Shown here piece after piece: positions 9,685 through 21,897 of a stretch of 64,000 bases of DNA; the stretch's first letter is position 1; every line of letters starts with the position of its first letter. The DNA lies in NCBI RefSeq assembly GCF_000426525.1, contig NZ_AUFN01000015.1, positions 124,001-188,000 of the forward strand, in the 5' to 3' direction. A program made the position numbers and the translations under genes. The DNA is from Nocardioides alkalitolerans DSM 16699 (lineage in GTDB: Bacteria > Actinomycetota > Actinomycetes > Propionibacteriales > Nocardioidaceae). The notes below the pieces were generated by a model. The model saw only the letters and a program-made list of their open reading frames with translations, was not told the DNA's origin and did not search any database.

Positions 9685-10196
9685 TGGCCCGCAGGGCCGC
9701 CGCGGGCAAGGGGGCCGGGCGCGGCGGGACCCCCGCGACCGTCGCGCTCACCGCCGCCGGCACGTGGTTCGAGCTCCACCCCTACACCCACGACCCCGCC
9801 ACCACGTCGTACGGCGACGAGGCCGTCGCGGCGCTGGGGCTCGCGCCCGAGCGGGTGCTCAAGACGCTGCTGGTCGACCTCGACGGCGAGCTCTGCGTCG
9901 GGGTCGTCCCGGTCGCCGGGCGACTGGACCTCAAGGCCGTCGCCACCGCGCTCGGCGGTCGGCGGGCGCGGATGGCCGAGCCCGCCGCGGCCGAGCGGGC
10001 GACCGGGTACGTCGTCGGCGGCATCTCCCCCGTCGGACAGCGGCGCCGGCTGCGCACCGTCGTCGACGAGAGCGCGCTCGGCCACCCGACCGTGTTCTGC
10101 TCCGGCGGCCGCCGCGGGCTGGACCTCGAGCTGCGGCCCGACGACCTGGTCGCCGTCACCGGCGCGGTCGTCGCGGCCGTGGCCCGCACGGACTGA
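9684..10196 (+). CDS. ybaK: Cys-tRNA(Pro)/aminoacyl-tRNA deacylase, YbaK/EbsC type
   Basis: A 170-aa YbaK-family protein. Bacterial YbaK removes Cys mischarged on tRNA-Pro in trans. The conserved Lys is present in RVLKTLLVDLDG (K60), followed by GYVVGGISPVGQRRRLRTVVDE and a C-terminal GLDLELRPDDLVAVTGA, all typical. The ATG overlaps the upstream TGA (TGATG), so translation is coupled to the LON-domain gene. A second, divergent family member lies at 49033. Confidence 0.9.
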   Translation: MARRAAAGKGAGRGGTPATVALTAAGTWFELHPYTHDPATTSYGDEAVAALGLAPERVLKTLLVDLDGELCVGVVPVAGRLDLKAVATALGGRRARMAEPAAAERATGYVVGGISPVGQRRRLRTVVDESALGHPTVFCSGGRRGLDLELRPDDLVAVTGAVVAAVARTD

Positions 10197-10218
10197 CCGA
10201 GCTGACCGGACTGGCCGG

Positions 10219-10237
10219 GCCGGCCGAGTCGGCCGGC
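10219..10237. terminator. Bidirectional hairpin between convergent genes
   Basis: GCCGGCC and GGCCGGC form a 7-bp stem around the loop GAGTC, between the ybaK stop (10196) and the stop of the opposing DUF3352 gene (10238). No U-tract, as is usual in high-GC genomes. Confidence 0.5.
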
Positions 10238-12025
10238 TCAGTCGGTGGTGATGCGCAGCAGGGTGCGCGCCACCCCGTCGCCCTCGTCGATCCGCGTGGA
10301 GAGGCCGAGGCCCGCCAGCGGCTCCGCGTTCTCGGCCAGCTCGTCGCCGCCGAGGTCCCGGGCGAGGGACTCGAGCCAGTCGCCGGCGTTGAAGTCGACG
10401 AACAGCAGCGAGTGCACGTCGTCGGTCTCGGGCACCACGTCGGCGAAGACGTCCGAGCCACCGAGGTCGCCGTCCTCGGCGAGGGACTCCGCGTGCTCCG
10501 GCGTGGTCGCGACCCCGGCGGTGCCGTCACCGTCGGCCACCTCCGGGTCGACGTCGCTCGGTGCTCCGGACGCGTCGAGCAGCGAGTCGACGAGGTCCTG
10601 CACCTCGTCGCCCTCGACCCCGAGCAGCTTCACGCCGAAGGGAAGGTCCTCGAAGGACTCCGCGTCGGCGATGGCGTCGACGTCGAGGTCGCCGCCCGCC
10701 ACGAACGCGGCGCCGTCGCCGAGCAGGGCCTCGGCGTCCTCGGGGAGGCTCAGACCCGTCTCGTCCTCGACCTGCGCCACCGCGTCGTCGATCTCGTCGT
10801 CGGGCACACCGAAGGTGGAGGCGGTGTCGAGGAGCGTGTCGTACCAGCCGTCGGCCAGGCCGAGGGCGACGACGCCCGTCGTGTCGTCCGGCAGCGACGC
10901 GGCCAGGTCGCCGGCCGTGCCCCGGGTGAGGAGGTCGGTGTCGCCGAACTGCGCCTGGGTGGCCATCTCCAGCTCGAGACCGGCATCGGCGAAGCGGAGC
11001 GTCAGGGCAGCGCCCTCGAAGTCCTCGACGGCAGTGCGCACCGCCTCGGCCGCCTCGTCCGAACCGCCGAACTCGGCCGGGTCGAACGCGCCGTCGGCGT
11101 CGAGCTGGTCGGCGAGCACTCCTCCGGCGGCGGGAGCGGCGTACATGCTGAGGATGCCCGCGTCGCCGGACGCACCGGTCCAGCGCTGGTAGGTCTCGTC
11201 GTCGGTGAGCGGGTTCTCCGCGGCGGCGTCGAGCACGGCAGTCGCGGACTCGACGTCGTCGGTGACGACCATCCAGCCGCCCTCCGCCGCCCAGCCCATC
11301 TGCGCGGCCCCGCTGCAGTCCTTGATCTCCTCCATGCCCGCCGAGGCCGCGTCGGCGTCGGTGACCTGGAGGATCACGACGGCGTCGCCACCGGCCTCCG
11401 GTGCGTTGGGGTCGTCGTCGTTCGCGACGACCGCCGCGCCGAACCGGTCGCCCAGCCAGGAGTCGATGTCGTCGAACGCGAGGTCGTCGCACCCCGACGT
11501 CGCGATGACCTCGTCGAAGAAGGTGCGGCGCAGGTCGGACTCCGAGTCGAGGTCGAGCTCGTCGGACACGTCGTCGAAGGCCGGGAACTTCTCCAGCATC
11601 TCCAGGGCCTCGAGCTTCTGCCGCCCGCTCGGGTCGAGGTCGACGCCGACGTAGAGGAGGGTCGAGGCGGGGAGGGCCTCGGCGGCCTGCGGCCCCGTGG
11701 CGAAGTACGCCGCGTAGGCGAAGGCGCCGCCACCCACGGCGGCCACGCCGATCACCCCGACGACGCCGAGCACGACACCCCGGCGGGCACCTCCGCGGCC
11801 CGACGACGCCGGCGCAGGACCCCAGTCACCGGGACCGTTCGGGCCACCCGGGCCGTTCGGACCATCCGGGCCGGGCCCGGGCCCGTACGCGGTCCCGTAC
11901 GGGGCGCTCCCCGACGGCGTCGAGGAGGAGGCGGGGGCGGCAGTGGTCGGTACGGCGGCCGACCGGCCACCCCGAGGGGGCAGGGGCGGCAGCGGCGGTC
12001 GGGCGTCGGACGGGTGCGTGGACAT
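10238..12025 (-). CDS. DUF3352 membrane-anchored protein
   Basis: A 595-aa protein. The first 80 residues are a Pro/Gly-rich, low-complexity cytoplasmic tail with GPNGPGGPNGPG repeats. A single membrane helix follows (VVLGVVGVIGVAAVGGGAFAYAA), then a large acidic extracellular domain resembling DUF3352. It begins LPASTLLYVGVDLDPSG and contains duplicated motifs of the type LFVDFNAGDWLESLA. No catalytic motif is recognised and the function is unknown. GGGGGAACC precedes the ATG. It lies 68 nt downstream of the small membrane protein gene and may share its transcript. Confidence 0.8.
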   Translation of the reverse strand: MSTHPSDARPPLPPLPPRGGRSAAVPTTAAPASSSTPSGSAPYGTAYGPGPGPDGPNGPGGPNGPGDWGPAPASSGRGGARRGVVLGVVGVIGVAAVGGGAFAYAAYFATGPQAAEALPASTLLYVGVDLDPSGRQKLEALEMLEKFPAFDDVSDELDLDSESDLRRTFFDEVIATSGCDDLAFDDIDSWLGDRFGAAVVANDDDPNAPEAGGDAVVILQVTDADAASAGMEEIKDCSGAAQMGWAAEGGWMVVTDDVESATAVLDAAAENPLTDDETYQRWTGASGDAGILSMYAAPAAGGVLADQLDADGAFDPAEFGGSDEAAEAVRTAVEDFEGAALTLRFADAGLELEMATQAQFGDTDLLTRGTAGDLAASLPDDTTGVVALGLADGWYDTLLDTASTFGVPDDEIDDAVAQVEDETGLSLPEDAEALLGDGAAFVAGGDLDVDAIADAESFEDLPFGVKLLGVEGDEVQDLVDSLLDASGAPSDVDPEVADGDGTAGVATTPEHAESLAEDGDLGGSDVFADVVPETDDVHSLLFVDFNAGDWLESLARDLGGDELAENAEPLAGLGLSTRIDEGDGVARTLLRITTD

Positions 12026-12093
12026 GGTTCCCCCTGGTTCTGTGCCGTCGTGCGTGCTCCCGGGTGGGCTCGTACGAGCGGCGGTGGTGCGGA

Positions 12094-12676
12094 TCAGCCG
12101 GTCGAGGTCTTCCCCTCGGACGGGTCCCCCAACCGCGGGGTCCCGTCGTCGGAGCGCTGCGGCCCGACCCCGTCAGGCCCCTGCTCGCGGGGCGACGGCC
12201 ACAGCAGGAAGACGAGGGCCACGCCGAGCACGGCGCCGGCGGGCATGGCGGCGTACGCGCCCCAGCCCTCGACCCGCAGGTCGAGGAGCACGGTGGAGCC
12301 GTCGGCGCTCCGCTCCGCGACGTCCGACGCGGCGTCCGGGCCGAGGGCCCGGCCGAGCGCGGCCATCACCCAGCCGGCCACGAGCCCGCTGACCGTGACG
12401 GCGCCGAGAGCGAGCCACGGCAGGCGCCGGTGGACGACGGCGGTGAGGAGCCCGGCGCCCAGCCCCGCGACACCCGCCACCACCAGGTAGGTCGCCGTTC
12501 CGGAGACCGATCCCTCCACCTGGTCGAGCACGTACGTGAACTCGCCGTCGTAGGCGGCACCCTCCGGCGGCGTCCACCACACGACCCACGCGACGGCGCC
12601 GACGACCGCCACCTCGAGGAACCACCTCAGGGTGGTGCCGAGGAACCGGAGCGCGTCGAGGGGTCGCAGCCGGGGT

Positions 12677-12696
<20 letters not shown>
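12094..12696 (-). CDS. Four-helix membrane protein, DUF2567-like
   Basis: A 200-aa protein with four predicted membrane helices (about residues 23-41, 69-87, 95-115 and 150-166) and a charged C-terminal tail. Its shape and actinobacterial context resemble the DUF2567 family; that name is tentative and no function is known. It overlaps the dnaE 3' end: GTG at 12696 overlaps by 20 nt and ATG at 12690 by 14 nt, so coupled translation is likely. Confidence 0.65.
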
Positions 12697-16258
<3,562 letters not shown>

Positions 16259-16519
16259 GGGCTCTGCGGGCTCCCTTGCAAGCGGTGGTGTTCGGGCGTC
16301 GAGCGGGTGGTGCACGGTGGCGCGAGGGCAGCCGCGCAGCCCCGCTCGGAGACGGGGACCGGCGTGCTGGGGGAAGGACGTCAGCCTACGCGACCACCGA
16401 CGACGATGATGCACCCTCCCACCGACAGTCCCGGCGCGTCGCCGGCCCCCGGAGCCCCTCGGCGACGGCCTCCGGGCCGCAGCCCGCGCCACCGCCCGCG
16501 CCACCGTGGGCGGAGGGGC
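16259..16519. other. Intergenic region upstream of dnaE
   Basis: 261 nt between the pseudouridine synthase stop and dnaE, both on the minus strand. It is GC-rich with no open frame showing gene-like codon use; it presumably holds the dnaE promoter, but I see no clear -35/-10 pair. Confidence 0.4.
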
Positions 16520-17458
16520 TCAGTACTCGTCGCGGATGGTGTCGAGCGCCTGCGCCAGGTCGTCCGGGTAGGTCGAGTCGTACGTCACGTACTCCCCCGA
16601 CCCGGGGTGGGTGAAGCCCAGCCGCACGGCGTGCAGCCACTGCCGCTCCAGCCCGACGCGGCGTGCGAGCGTCGGGTCCGCGCCGTACGTGATGTCGCCG
16701 ACGCAGGGGTGCTTGAGCGCCGACATGTGCACGCGGATCTGGTGGGTGCGCCCCGTCTCGAGGTGCACCTGCAGCAGGCTCGCGAAGCGGTGGGCCTCGA
16801 GCGTCTCGTAGTGGGTGACGCTCGCCCGGCCGTCGGCCATGACGGCGAACTTCCAGTCCGACTTCGGGTGGCGGCCGATAGGGGCGTCCACCGTGCCCTC
16901 GAGCGGGTCCGGGTGGCCCTGGACGAGGGCGTGGTAGGTCTTGTCGACCGTGCGGTCGCGGAACGCGTTCTTGAGGCGCGAGTACGCCGTCTCCGACTTG
17001 CAGATGACCATGACGCCCGAGGTGCCCACGTCGAGGCGCTGGACGATCCCCTGGCGCTCCGAGGCTCCGCTCGTCGCGATCCGGTAGCCCGCGCCGGCGA
17101 GGTGCCCGACGACCGTCGGCCCCTTCCAGCCCGGCGACGGGTGCACGGCCACGCCGACCGGCTTGTCGATCACGACGATGTCGTCGTCGTCGTGGATGAT
17201 CCCGATGCCCTCGACGATCTCGGCACGGATCTCGAGCGGGTCGGCCTGCGAGGGGATGGACACCTCGAGGAGCGCGCCGGCGTGCACCCGGTCGGACTTC
17301 GCCGGTGACGACCCGTCGACGGACACGAGACCCTCGGCGATGAGCTCGGCCGAGCGGCTGCGGCTGAGGCCGAACATGCGCGCCATGGCCGCGTCCACCC
17401 GCTCCCCCGCCAGCCCGTCGGGCACGAGCACGACGCGCTCGTCGGTGCGCCCGCTCAC
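16520..17458 (-). CDS. RluA/RluD family 23S rRNA pseudouridine synthase
   Basis: A 312-aa enzyme with an N-terminal S4 RNA-binding domain ([28 protein letters not shown] split across residues 18-45) and a catalytic domain carrying the active Asp in [12 protein letters not shown]. Further family motifs are [17 protein letters not shown] and [10 protein letters not shown]. It should isomerise uridines in helix 69 of 23S rRNA if it is a true RluD; exact sites cannot be told. The GTG start overlaps the lspA stop (GTGA), the common actinobacterial lspA-rluD pair. Confidence 0.93.
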   Translation of the reverse strand: MSGRTDERVVLVPDGLAGERVDAAMARMFGLSRSRSAELIAEGLVSVDGSSPAKSDRVHAGALLEVSIPSQADPLEIRAEIVEGIGIIHDDDDIVVIDKPVGVAVHPSPGWKGPTVVGHLAGAGYRIATSGASERQGIVQRLDVGTSGVMVICKSETAYSRLKNAFRDRTVDKTYHALVQGHPDPLEGTVDAPIGRHPKSDWKFAVMADGRASVTHYETLEAHRFASLLQVHLETGRTHQIRVHMSALKHPCVGDITYGADPTLARRVGLERQWLHAVRLGFTHPGSGEYVTYDSTYPDDLAQALDTIRDEY

Positions 17459-18039
17459 GTGGCGCTCTCGGCGGGGCCCTCGGCGTCGTCCGCCTTCGGG
17501 TCCTCGACCCGGCGGCCGTCGACGCGGAGGCCGCGGAACGCCTGGATCACGATGATGACGGCCGCCACGTTGATGCACATGTCGGCGACGTTGAAGATCG
17601 GCCAGTTCGGCAGCCGGATCATGTCGACGACGTGGCCGTGGAACGGCTCCGGCTCCCGGAAGATGCGGTCGGTCAGGTTGCCCGTCACGCCCGCGAGGAG
17701 CAGGCCCAGGCCGAGGGCCCAGACCTTGCTGCCGAGACGCCGGCTGACGACGAGCACGACGATCGCGGCGACGATGGAGAGCGTGGTGAAGACCCAGGTG
17801 AAGTCGGTGCCGAAGCTGAACGCCGCGCCCGGGTTGAACGCCAGGCGGAGCGTCAGCACGTCGCCGATCACCGAGACGTCGTCACGACCCTCGAGGTGGG
17901 CGAGCGCGAGCTGCTTGGTGGTCAGGTCGACGGCGTAGGCGACGGCGGCGATCGCCGCGAACATCAGCCAGGTACGACGACGGGCCGGGGGGCTGCCTGG
18001 GTCGCTGGTACTCAGCGACGCTCCTCGCGCTGCTTGCAT
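17455..18039 (-). CDS. lspA: Lipoprotein signal peptidase LspA
   Basis: A four-helix membrane aspartyl protease that removes signal peptides from diacylglyceryl-prolipoproteins. Both catalytic motifs are visible: [12 protein letters not shown] and [10 protein letters not shown]; the conserved [10 protein letters not shown] lies between. The C-terminus has an extra acidic tail. The start is uncertain. The ATG at 18039 used here gives 194 aa but overlaps the TraR/DksA gene by 28 nt and lacks a ribosome site. A CTG at 18015, overlapping that gene's stop (CTGA) and preceded by GAGGAG, would give 186 aa and looks better placed. Confidence 0.92.
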   Translation of the reverse strand: MQAARGASLSTSDPGSPPARRRTWLMFAAIAAVAYAVDLTTKQLALAHLEGRDDVSVIGDVLTLRLAFNPGAAFSFGTDFTWVFTTLSIVAAIVVLVVSRRLGSKVWALGLGLLLAGVTGNLTDRIFREPEPFHGHVVDMIRLPNWPIFNVADMCINVAAVIIVIQAFRGLRVDGRRVEDPKADDAEGPAESAT

Positions 18040-18452
18040 GACAGGCACAGTGTGGCACGGGGGAACGCCATGACCCTCATCTTCCCGATGGCCTCGCCGC
18101 AGGACTCGCAGACCCCGAAGGAGCCGTCGACGACCCGGTCGAGGGTGTGCTCGATCTGCGCCAGCGCCTCGCGCTCGGTGGTGACCATGGCGATCTCCTG
18201 GTCCCGCTCGAACGTCGCCGCACCGAGGTCCGCCTGGTCGGGGCCGGCCCCGTCGCCGGAGTCGCGCATCAGGCCCACCAGCTCGACCTCCTGGGCCGCG
18301 AGACGGGCACGGAGCTCGTCGCGGTGCTCGCGGAGCTCGCTGGTCACCTCGGCCAGCTCCTCCTCGGTCCAGGGGTCCTCGCCGGGCCGCACGGCCAGGG
18401 TCGAGGCCTCCACGGGGCCCGCAGCCTCGGGTGTCACCGGAGAGTTCGTCAT
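18012..18452 (-). CDS. TraR/DksA-type C4 zinc finger protein
   Basis: A 146-aa protein with a long helical hairpin (TEEELAEVTSELREHRDELR, then FERDQEIAMVTTEREALAQIEH) and a C-terminal four-Cys zinc finger (CESC and CLSC, 21 residues apart). This is the DksA/TraR architecture; such proteins bind RNA polymerase through the secondary channel. The acidic DxxDxA tip of E. coli DksA is not obvious, so a DksA-like role is inference. It is the first gene of a minus-strand run with lspA and the pseudouridine synthase, separated from divIVA by a strong terminator. Confidence 0.85.
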   Translation of the reverse strand: MTNSPVTPEAAGPVEASTLAVRPGEDPWTEEELAEVTSELREHRDELRARLAAQEVELVGLMRDSGDGAGPDQADLGAATFERDQEIAMVTTEREALAQIEHTLDRVVDGSFGVCESCGEAIGKMRVMAFPRATLCLSCKQREERR

Positions 18453-18630
18453 CGCTGCCTTCTTCGTGGGGATCGAGGGGGTCGAGCAGGAGGTGGTGCG
18501 ACCGGTGGCCGGGTGACGCGGGCCGTCGGGTGTGCGGACACTAACGTGCCCCCCACCCGCCCTCCAACAGCCCCTCGGGTGAGCCGCGCCGGTCGTCCGA
18601 CACCACCCGCGGCCGGCCGGGAGAAGCGAC

Positions 18631-18661
18631 GCGCCCGGCCGTCACGAGGACGGCCGGGCGC
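18631..18661 (-). terminator. Strong hairpin terminator after divIVA
   Basis: A perfect 13-bp GC-rich stem (18631-18643 with 18649-18661) around the loop ACGAG, starting 23 nt past the divIVA stop. It separates the dcw transcript from the TraR/DksA-lspA run. Confidence 0.75.
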
Positions 18662-18684
18662 GGGAGACGCTGGGGTGGGACGGG

Positions 18685-19449
18685 TCAGGCGTCCTCGTCA
18701 CCGAGGATGGAACGCAGGCGCTTCGGCGCAGCACTGCTGTCGCTCAGCGGCTGGGCGTCGCCCGGACCGGCGAGCGCCTCGAGCTGCTGGCTGAAGTAGG
18801 TCTTGAGACGCGAGCGGTACTCGCGCTCGAACGACCGGAGCCGCTCGACCTCGCCGTTGAGCTTGTCGCGCTCGCGCTCCAGGTCGCCGAACATCTGCTG
18901 GCGACGCTCGGCGGTCTCGGTGTCGAGCATCTGCGAGCGCGTGCGGGCGTCGGCCTCCATGCGGTCGGACTTGCTCTTCGCCTCCGACTCGAGGCGCTCG
19001 GCCTTGGTGCGGGCCTCGCCGATGATCTTGTCGGCGTCGTTCTTGGCCTCGTCGACCAGCTCGTCGGCGTTGCGCGTCGCGATCTCGAGCAGGCGGGCCG
19101 CGGCGTTGGACGCCTCGGGGACCGTCTCCACGCGGATCGTCTGCACCGGGGCCGCTGCGGCCGGGGCCGGCGTCGGAGCGGGGGCCGGCGTCGGAGCCGG
19201 GGTGGGCGCCGGAGTCGGAGCCGGGGCGGGCGTCGGCTCCGGGGCCTTCTCGAAGACCGGCGCGGGCGCCGGGGCACCGGACTGCGCGGCTGCGAGCTTG
19301 GACCGCAGGTCGTCGTTCTCCTTCGTCAGGCGGGCCAGCTCGGCCTCCACCTCGTCGAGGAACTGGTCGACCTCACCCATGTCGTAGCCCTCGCGGAGCC
19401 GGACGGGAGTAAAGCGCTTGTTGCTCACGTCCTCAGGCGTCAGTGGCAT
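18685..19449 (-). CDS. divIVA: DivIVA/Wag31 polar growth and septum protein
   Basis: A 254-aa protein. The N-terminal membrane-binding DivIVA domain starts MPLTPEDVSNKRF and continues GYDMGEVDQFLDEVEAELARL (residues 1-55). A Pro/Ala/Thr linker with about ten TPAP or APTP steps covers roughly residues 62-100, and a long coiled coil the rest (about 110-230). DivIVA/Wag31 marks negatively curved membrane and directs polar cell wall synthesis in actinobacteria. I chose the ATG at 19449 because MPLTPEDV is the family start; an in-frame ATG 12 nt upstream is less likely. It lies 136 nt after yggT and may have its own promoter. Confidence 0.95.
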   Translation of the reverse strand: MPLTPEDVSNKRFTPVRLREGYDMGEVDQFLDEVEAELARLTKENDDLRSKLAAAQSGAPAPAPVFEKAPEPTPAPAPTPAPTPAPTPAPAPTPAPAAAAPVQTIRVETVPEASNAAARLLEIATRNADELVDEAKNDADKIIGEARTKAERLESEAKSKSDRMEADARTRSQMLDTETAERRQQMFGDLERERDKLNGEVERLRSFEREYRSRLKTYFSQQLEALAGPGDAQPLSDSSAAPKRLRSILGDEDA

Positions 19450-19558
19450 GACCACACCCATTCACTAGTCGGCTTGCAGTTACGTCTCCGGGCACACTAG
19501 CGCCTCTCCCGTCACACGGGTTAGTCGCAGCGCCACCTTCGGAGGGAGTCCTCGACGC

Positions 19559-19579
19559 CGCGCCGGTTCCGCCGGCGCG
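19559..19579 (-). terminator. Hairpin after yggT
   Basis: CGCGCCGG and CCGGCGCG pair across the loop TTCCG, 6 nt downstream of the yggT stop. It may partly separate yggT from divIVA. Confidence 0.45.
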
Positions 19580-19585
19580 ACGGCT

Positions 19586-19882
19586 TCAGGACCCGAAGAA
19601 GATCGAGTTGCTGATGCTCAGCAGCACCATGCTGCCCACGAGCACGATGAGGAAGCTGAGGTCGAGCGCCACCTGGCCGAGGCGCAGCGGCGGGATCACC
19701 CTGCGCAACGCCTTGATCGGCGGGTCGGTGACGGAGTAGACGACCTCCAGCACCACGAGCAGCGGACCCTTCGGCTCCCACGACCGGGCGAAGACCTGCA
19801 CCCAGTCGACGACGAAGCGGATCCACAGCATCGCGATGAAGACGTAGAGGACGGCCGCGATGACCTGTCCGACGATGTTCAC
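19586..19882 (-). CDS. yggT: YggT family membrane protein
   Basis: A 98-aa protein with two hydrophobic segments (residues 4-24 and about 70-92) and the family motif YSVTDPPIKALRRVIPPLR between them. The family is conserved beside sepF and divIVA in Gram-positive bacteria and is linked to division or osmotic tolerance, with no defined activity. GTG start 8 nt after the sepF stop. Confidence 0.92.
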   Translation of the reverse strand: MNIVGQVIAAVLYVFIAMLWIRFVVDWVQVFARSWEPKGPLLVVLEVVYSVTDPPIKALRRVIPPLRLGQVALDLSFLIVLVGSMVLLSISNSIFFGS

Positions 19883-19890
19883 CCGTGACG

Positions 19891-20406
19891 TCAGCTCTGG
19901 TTGAAGAAGCCGCCCGCGACGATGCGCTGCTTGTCCTCGGCGGCGACGGTCACGTTGGGCGGGGAGAGGAGGAACACCTTGCTGGTCACGCGCTCGATGG
20001 TGCCACGCGTGGCGAAGACCAGGCCGGCGGCGAAGTCCACGAGGCGCTTCGCGTCCGAGTCGTCCATCTCGGAGAGGTTCATGATCACCGGGACGCCGTC
20101 GCGGAAGTTCTCACCGACGGTGCGCGCCTCGTTGTAGGTGCGCGGGTGCAGGGTCGTGATCCGCGAGAGCTCGGCGACCGAGCTCACGGGGGCGACGGGG
20201 GTGGCGGCCGCCTGCAGACGACGGCGCTCCGAGATGTCGGCCACGGGCGCGGGTCGCGCCTCGGGCGTACGACGACGCACGGGACGCTCGTCGCGGGCCT
20301 CGTCACGCTCGTCCGCCGGCGGGTCGACCTCGTCGTCGTACTCGTCGTACCGGGCGTCCTCGAGCAGGCCGAGGTACTCGCCGATCTTGCGCATCGCGCC
20401 GCTCAT
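19891..20406 (-). CDS. sepF: Cell division protein SepF
   Basis: A 171-aa SepF. The N-terminal amphipathic helix [14 protein letters not shown] binds membrane, a charged and disordered linker follows (about residues 20-80), and the C-terminal SepF domain contains [30 protein letters not shown] split over residues 104-133. SepF tethers FtsZ to the membrane and is the main Z-ring anchor in actinobacteria, which lack FtsA. The ATG at 20406 is preceded by GAGGAAG at good spacing. It lies 58 nt after yggS. Confidence 0.95.
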   Translation of the reverse strand: MSGAMRKIGEYLGLLEDARYDEYDDEVDPPADERDEARDERPVRRRTPEARPAPVADISERRRLQAAATPVAPVSSVAELSRITTLHPRTYNEARTVGENFRDGVPVIMNLSEMDDSDAKRLVDFAAGLVFATRGTIERVTSKVFLLSPPNVTVAAEDKQRIVAGGFFNQS

Positions 20407-20464
20407 GACTGACTTCCTCAGGAGTTGTGGCGTGCCGCAAGGACACGCTCGGTTGATTCGGACA

Positions 20465-21184
20465 CTACTGGATCGTTGGCCTCGGACCGAGGACCGCGCG
20501 ACCGACACGCACGTGTGTCGCCCCCGCCGCGACGGCCTCCTCGAGGTCGCCGCTCATGCCTGCCGAGAGCACCGTCGCCGCCGGGTGCGACGACCGCACC
20601 TGCGCGGCGTACGACGCCAGCTCGGCGAACGCCGCAGCCGGGTCGCCGCCCAGCGGAGCGACCGCCATGAGGCCCCCGAGCCGCAGCCCGTCGGTCTCGG
20701 CGACCGCCGCGCAGAGGGCGTCCAGCTCGGCCGGGTCGCACCCGGAGCGACCCTCGGCGTCGGGCGGATCGAGGCTGACCTGCACCAGGCACGTCGCCTC
20801 CCCCGCCCCCCGCTCGACGGCCCCCCGGGCGAGGCCGGCGAGCAGCTTGCGCCGGTCGACGGACTCGACCACGTCGGCGTACGCCGCGACCGCGGCCGCC
20901 TTGTTGCTCTGCAGGCCGCCGATGAAGTGCCACCGCAGACCGAGGTCGGCGCACTCGGCGGCCTTCGCCTCGGCCTCCTGGTGCCGGTTCTCCCCCACGT
21001 CGGTGACCCCCAGCCCGGCCAGGAGCCGGACGTCGGAGGCCGGGAAGAACTTGGTGACCACCACGAGCTCGACGTCGTCTGCCGGGCGACCCGCCGCCCG
21101 GCAGGCGGCGGCGAGCCGGCGTCGTACGGCGTCGAGGTTCGTCGTCAGCTCGGCCGCCCGCGCCTCGGTCGCCCCGGTGCTCAT
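20465..21184 (-). CDS. yggS: YggS/YBL036c family PLP-binding protein
   Basis: A 239-aa PLP homeostasis protein with the alanine racemase N-terminal fold. The PLP Lys is in [13 protein letters not shown]; the family motifs [38 protein letters not shown] and [11 protein letters not shown] are all present. It binds PLP without known catalysis and affects amino acid and vitamin B6 balance. It overlaps pgeF by 4 nt (ATGA) and stays within the ftsZ-sepF run as in other actinobacteria. Confidence 0.95.
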   Translation of the reverse strand: MSTGATEARAAELTTNLDAVRRRLAAACRAAGRPADDVELVVVTKFFPASDVRLLAGLGVTDVGENRHQEAEAKAAECADLGLRWHFIGGLQSNKAAAVAAYADVVESVDRRKLLAGLARGAVERGAGEATCLVQVSLDPPDAEGRSGCDPAELDALCAAVAETDGLRLGGLMAVAPLGGDPAAAFAELASYAAQVRSSHPAATVLSAGMSGDLEEAVAAGATHVRVGRAVLGPRPTIQ

Positions 21185-21888
21185 GCCACCACCTGGACCA
21201 GGCCGGCGAGCCGGCCCGCGGAGGCACCGTCGCGACGGTGCGACCAGAGCGCGGGGTCCTCCACCGTGCAGCCGCCGACCTCGGTCGACGGCACCGCCGC
21301 GGCGTCGAGCTGCGCCCGGACCCCGGCGGCGACGTCGAGGGCGGGCGTGCCCCACGACGTCTCCGACCAGGAGGCCGGCACCGCGGTGGCGACCTCGGCG
21401 CGCATGGCGGCGGGCACCTCGTAGCAGCGGCCGCACACGTGCGGCCCGACCCACGCCCGCAGCTCGGTCGCGCCGAGCTCCCGCAGCGCGGCGACCGTGG
21501 CCGGCACGACACCGACCGCCATCCCGACGCGACCCGCGTGAGCCACGCCGACGACGCCGCGCTCGACGTCGGCCAGCACGACCGGCACGCAGTCGGCGAC
21601 CCGCACCAGCAGGGCGGTGCCGACCTCGTCGGTCACCATCCCGTCGGCCTCGGGCGCCGGACCGTCGCCCCCGGCGGACGCCGCCACGACGGTGGCGCCG
21701 TGCACCTGGGACATCCCCCGCACGACCGGCTCGCCGAGCGCCGCACGCACCGCCGCGAGGCCGGCGACGGGGTCGCCGACCTGCGCGGGCGGCGTGCCGG
21801 GCAGCGCCAGGTTCAGTGGTCGCCCGTCGTGCGACGCCGAGGTGAAGGCCACCTCGACGCGCCCGACGCGCTCACGGAAGACGAACAA
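21181..21888 (-). CDS. pgeF: Peptidoglycan editing factor PgeF (YfiH/DUF152)
   Basis: A 235-aa protein of the YfiH (DUF152) family. The Cys-His-His site is visible in SQVHG, ADCVPVVL and AHAGRVG. In E. coli this enzyme removes misincorporated residues from UDP-MurNAc peptides; related proteins act on purine nucleosides. Its position right after ftsZ fits the editing role. The start is uncertain: TTG at 21888 is the longest option, 9 nt after ftsZ, without a strong ribosome site. Confidence 0.9.
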   Translation of the reverse strand: MFVFRERVGRVEVAFTSASHDGRPLNLALPGTPPAQVGDPVAGLAAVRAALGEPVVRGMSQVHGATVVAASAGGDGPAPEADGMVTDEVGTALLVRVADCVPVVLADVERGVVGVAHAGRVGMAVGVVPATVAALRELGATELRAWVGPHVCGRCYEVPAAMRAEVATAVPASWSETSWGTPALDVAAGVRAQLDAAAVPSTEVGGCTVEDPALWSHRRDGASAGRLAGLVQVVA

Positions 21889-21897
21889 CGGCCACGG

